From: an uncultured bacterium
GTDB lineage: Bacteria > Hydrogenedentota > Hydrogenedentia > Hydrogenedentales > CAILVY01
Direction of reading: 5' to 3'
Length of the DNA: 64,000 bases
NCBI GenBank assembly: GCA_937951485.1
Contig: CALEDJ010000016.1
Location: 62,001 to 126,000, forward strand
The notes below the pieces were generated by a model, which was given only the letters and a program-made list of their open reading frames with translations, was not told the origin of the DNA and did not search any database. Both the position numbers and the translations under genes were made by a program. Positions 61,472-64,000 of this stretch are shown here, one piece after another (position 1 is the stretch's first letter; each line of letters starts with the position of its first letter).

Positions 61472-61792
61472 TTAATTGTAGGGGTCATTTTCTCTTGCCA
61501 ATTCGGTCAGCAACACGATCCACGTGCTGCAGATGGGCCACTCCTCCTGGTACCGGATGAATTTTGCATGCCCATCCATATAAAGGACATTGCCGCCGCC
61601 TGGAATGTGATTGAAGGAGGGCATCCCGGCGACAGGGTCTGTGGGCCACACGGAGACATCCCACATGACGGGAATTTCGCTCTGTGCGCGGGCGGACGCC
61701 GCCGGGTTGTTGATGTCGGTGATGAAGAAGCGCTCGATGCCCTCCCGCAGCCGATAAACGACCTCGCCATCCAGCAACTTGAAGTGGTGGAT
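61472..61792 (-). pseudogene. 3' fragment of a DUF1559-like prepilin gene
   Basis: The frame has no ATG and is closed upstream by a TGA at 61793-61795. What remains (about 106 codons) is the C-terminal part of the pilin-like family common in planctomycete-type bacteria: YRLREGIERFFITDINNPAA, then FNHIPGGGNVLYMDGHAKF, the H-x9-DG signature. The N-terminal methylation site and helix are missing. A TTG could start 101 residues, but no ribosome site precedes it, so I call a truncated relic. Confidence 0.7.
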
Positions 61793-61908
61793 TCAAACTG
61801 GATTTATTTCCGCGCCGGGGGGTTGTGCTATGCTCAAGAGGCAAGGACAACTATTTCGTCTTTGACGGTAGAGACTGGAAGATGCCAAGCACAGGAGGTA
61901 GATGCGCC

Positions 61909-62523
61909 ATGCGAAACCATTTGGGAGTATTGATGCTGTTTGTGGCCGCCGCATTGATTTTGGACGGCTGTGCCAGGTCCTCGGGACCACGCGGCGGTGT
62001 CCCGCCGCAGCGCGTGGATCCAAGCGTGCAGAGCCGGGGAGAAGGGACCGGCATCGGGTCGCAGGATCTGGTGGAAGTGACGGACAAGATGGCGCGCAGC
62101 ATTCTGAGCACGCCGAAGATCGCGCACGCCAGCACGCCGCCGGTGATCGCCCTGTTGCCAGTCATCAATGACACGCGCTTCCCCATCAACCGCGAGTTGT
62201 TCAACCGCCGCATCAAGGCGTTGCTGAACACGCAATGTGATGGCAGGGTGTATTTTGTGGCGCGGGACCGGATCGAGTCGGTGGAACGGGAGCGCGAACT
62301 GAAGCGGGAGGGATTGGTGACGAGCGGCGGCGAGGGGGATCTGGCCGGCGCGGACTTCTTCCTCACCGGGGAGTTGACGGGGCTGAGCCAGGCCGCCTCG
62401 ACGGGCCGGTCCGACTATGTGCTCTACACCTTCCGGTTGATTGACGCGGAAACCTCGATCGAGGTATGGGAAAACTTCGCGGAAATCAAGAAGGAAGGCC
62501 TCGAAGACGCCGCGTACCGGTGA
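61909..62523 (+). CDS. LpoB-like penicillin-binding-protein activator lipoprotein
   Basis: A 204-residue lipoprotein with signal VLMLFVAAALILDGC (lipobox somewhat unusual: LDGC). The mature domain matches the LpoB/TolB-like fold: SQDLVEVTDKMARSIL, VIALLPVINDTRFPINRELF, RIKALLNTQCDGRVYFVARD and ADFFLTGELTGLSQ. LpoB reaches from the outer membrane to activate PBP1b in peptidoglycan synthesis. The ATG at 61909 has AGGAGG upstream. It heads a three-gene lipoprotein cluster. Confidence 0.87.
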   Translation: MRNHLGVLMLFVAAALILDGCARSSGPRGGVPPQRVDPSVQSRGEGTGIGSQDLVEVTDKMARSILSTPKIAHASTPPVIALLPVINDTRFPINRELFNRRIKALLNTQCDGRVYFVARDRIESVERERELKREGLVTSGGEGDLAGADFFLTGELTGLSQAASTGRSDYVLYTFRLIDAETSIEVWENFAEIKKEGLEDAAYR

Positions 62524-62557
62524 TCCTCACGAAAACATCTGTTGAAGGGAAAACGTT

Positions 62558-63805
62558 GTGCGCTCGCGGATGATAGTGCGTGTGGTTGGCTCGGCGGCGC
62601 TCGCCGCGCTGCTTGCGGCGGTGGGGGCGTCTTGCGCCGGCACTGCGCGCGAAGAACGCATGCAGCAGCGCCAGGCGGCGCTGCGCGCGGAGGTCGCGGA
62701 CTATCTGCCGCCGGAGGATTTGTCGCCGGATGATCCCCTCTACCCGTACTATGCCGACCTGACCGCCGGCGGCGCGCGAAACGCCGTGCTCAACGGTTAC
62801 GCCATCGCGGCGCGGGCCATTGATAAGGGACGATACGAAGAGGCTGAGCGCGTGCTTGACGCAATGCTCCTCGAACTGGAGGGGAGCAGCGCGGGCGACA
62901 AGGCGGCGCGGCGCGCGCGGTCCAGGTTTCATAAGGAAGAAGCGAAGCGCTTTCGCGGCGAGCCGTATGAGCAGGCGATGATTTTCCTGCTGCGCGGCCT
63001 GCTGTACATGCGCGAAGGCGACTACGAGAACGCGCGCGCGGCCTTCCGCAGCGGCGCGCTGGTGGACAGATCTTCGCTGGATGCGCCGCCCGAGGAGCAA
63101 TATCACGACGACCTCGCGGAGATGGATTACCTGGAGGGACTGTGCAACCTGTTGCTCGGCGATTACCGCGCCGAGGAATGCCTGGAGCGCGCCCGGAAGA
63201 ACGCGCGCCACGCCGAAGCCGCGCCGGACCCGCCCGAAGGCTTCAATACGGTGGCGGTCTTCTTCTCCGGAAAGGGACCCACGAAATACCAGGCCGGACA
63301 ATATGGCGAGATACTGCGATTCTCGCCGGGCGATGGCGCGGGCGGCGCGGTGGAACTTACCGTCAATGGGCAGGCGATGGCCAAAGCACCGGGACCATTG
63401 GACAATATGACCTTTCAGGCCACCACGCGCGGGGGCCGCGAGATTGACGGGATTCTGCGGGGCAAGGCGATTTTCAAGACGGGCACAGGGGTGGCAGGAG
63501 TGGCGGCGGTCGCCACGGGAACAACCCTGGTCGCAACACAATCCCATAACGACGCCGCGCTGGGCGCGGGTATTGGATTGATCGTCGCCGGGCTTGTGGC
63601 CACGGGCATTTCCGCGGCGACAAAACCCGATGCCGACATCCGCGCCATCCGGCCCATCCCGGACGATATCTATGTCTTCCCGATACACCTTGAACCGGGA
63701 GAAAGCACGCTGCAGTTTGATGATCGCGGACGTTCAAATACCGTGGAGCGTCGTGTCGAACATCCGGGCGACGGGTTGAAAGTCGTGATTGTCTGGAACC
63801 AATGA
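62558..63805 (+). CDS. COG3014-like lipoprotein with helical repeats
   Basis: A 415-residue protein starting at GTG (62558; an ATG at 62570 is the alternative). The signal peptide ends in a lipobox-like GASC. Residues ~65-225 form helical TPR-like repeats (YAIAARAIDKGRYEEAERVL, QAMIFLLRGLLYMREGDYENA), followed by a beta-rich region and a hydrophobic Gly/Ala/Val segment (GVAGVAAVATGTTLVA, ALGAGIGLIVAGLVATGIS). This layout fits the uncharacterised COG3014 family, often found beside LpoB genes. Its function is unknown; a cell-envelope role is inferred from context. Confidence 0.75.
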   Translation: MRSRMIVRVVGSAALAALLAAVGASCAGTAREERMQQRQAALRAEVADYLPPEDLSPDDPLYPYYADLTAGGARNAVLNGYAIAARAIDKGRYEEAERVLDAMLLELEGSSAGDKAARRARSRFHKEEAKRFRGEPYEQAMIFLLRGLLYMREGDYENARAAFRSGALVDRSSLDAPPEEQYHDDLAEMDYLEGLCNLLLGDYRAEECLERARKNARHAEAAPDPPEGFNTVAVFFSGKGPTKYQAGQYGEILRFSPGDGAGGAVELTVNGQAMAKAPGPLDNMTFQATTRGGREIDGILRGKAIFKTGTGVAGVAAVATGTTLVATQSHNDAALGAGIGLIVAGLVATGISAATKPDADIRAIRPIPDDIYVFPIHLEPGESTLQFDDRGRSNTVERRVEHPGDGLKVVIVWNQ

Positions 63806-63851
63806 GAAACACAACCGGCGCGTAGCCGGACAGATTTGAAGGAAAGGAGCC

Positions 63852-64000
63852 ATGTACATGTTAAACGTTAAAACACACATTCCGGTCGCCGTCGTGGCCG
63901 CCCTTGTCGGTCTTTCCATTATCGCATGCGGTTGCAAGACAGGGCCGTACACCGCGAAGGCTGTGCAACCATCGCCGGAAGACACGGAATCCCTCGTGCT
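63852..64000 (+). CDS. Putative lipoprotein, C-terminus beyond window
   Basis: Fifty residues are visible before the right edge. The ATG follows GGAAAGGAG. The N-terminus is a lipoprotein-type signal (VAVVAALVGLSIIACGC) with candidate acylated Cys in IIAC or ACGC. In other genomes LpoB neighbours include YcfL-like lipoproteins, which this could be, but too little sequence is present to assign a family. Confidence 0.65.
   Translation, partial: MYMLNVKTHIPVAVVAALVGLSIIACGCKTGPYTAKAVQPSPEDTESLV

Overview
The window is a GC-rich bacterial chromosome segment with 48 intact or near-intact genes, one partial gene at each edge and two gene remnants. I found no rRNA or tRNA gene and no CRISPR array. 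The organism looks like a Gram-negative heterotroph of the planctomycete/Hydrogenedentota kind. This is inferred from many secreted glycosidase-like proteins, outer-membrane lipoproteins (Wza, LpoB), a relic of the pilin-like family ending in an H-x9-DG motif, and a relic with dockerin-like repeats. I could not confirm the taxon.

Layout. 1-8000: a secreted glycosidase-like protein running off the left edge, a membrane-anchored redoxin, an FG-GAP/GH123-like protein and an FG-GAP propeller. 8270-12270: lspA, Fe-type superoxide dismutase, a sodium:solute symporter with a small membrane partner, and a seven-iron ferredoxin. 12390-17470: hrcA-grpE-dnaK-dnaJ behind a perfect CIRCE operator and a strong promoter. 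17620-23950: a flavodoxin-like reductase, a GH172-type protein, then class II aldolase, iolB and iolC (lower myo-inositol catabolism) and an SGNH hydrolase. 23955-25914: a stand-alone IMP cyclohydrolase followed by purD. 26090-28060: a GH20 lipoprotein. 28060-29900: a repeat-rich zone with a decayed gene, REP-like palindromes, a 156-bp element with 17-bp inverted ends, and a promoter for the next gene. 29900-45860: a sugar transferase, a large glycosidase-like protein, a coupled pair of unknowns, a 30-residue peptide gene, a GT39-like enzyme, a beta-helix/GH43-like fusion, SDR-recD2, a DUF2569 protein and an HD-GYP variant.

45895-60846 is a single leftward exopolysaccharide locus of the Wzx/Wzy type. 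In transcription order it encodes Wza, a chain-length protein, an AAA ATPase fused to LysM, a degenerate CpsD-like protein, a degenerate GGDEF-like protein, the initiating sugar transferase, a hexapeptide acyltransferase, Wzx, Wzy, three glycosyltransferases, Gmd and Fcl. The last two make GDP-L-fucose, so the polymer probably contains fucose. 61470-64000 holds a pilin-like relic and an LpoB/COG3014/lipoprotein cluster.

Most notable: a 30-residue peptide built from two 11-residue amphipathic repeats, upstream of strong RNA hairpins (36.6-36.84 kb); three regulator-like proteins in the polysaccharide locus that have lost catalytic motifs or gained a domain; an HD-GYP protein with RD in place of HD; and a dispersed family of degenerate 9-bp-period intergenic arrays.
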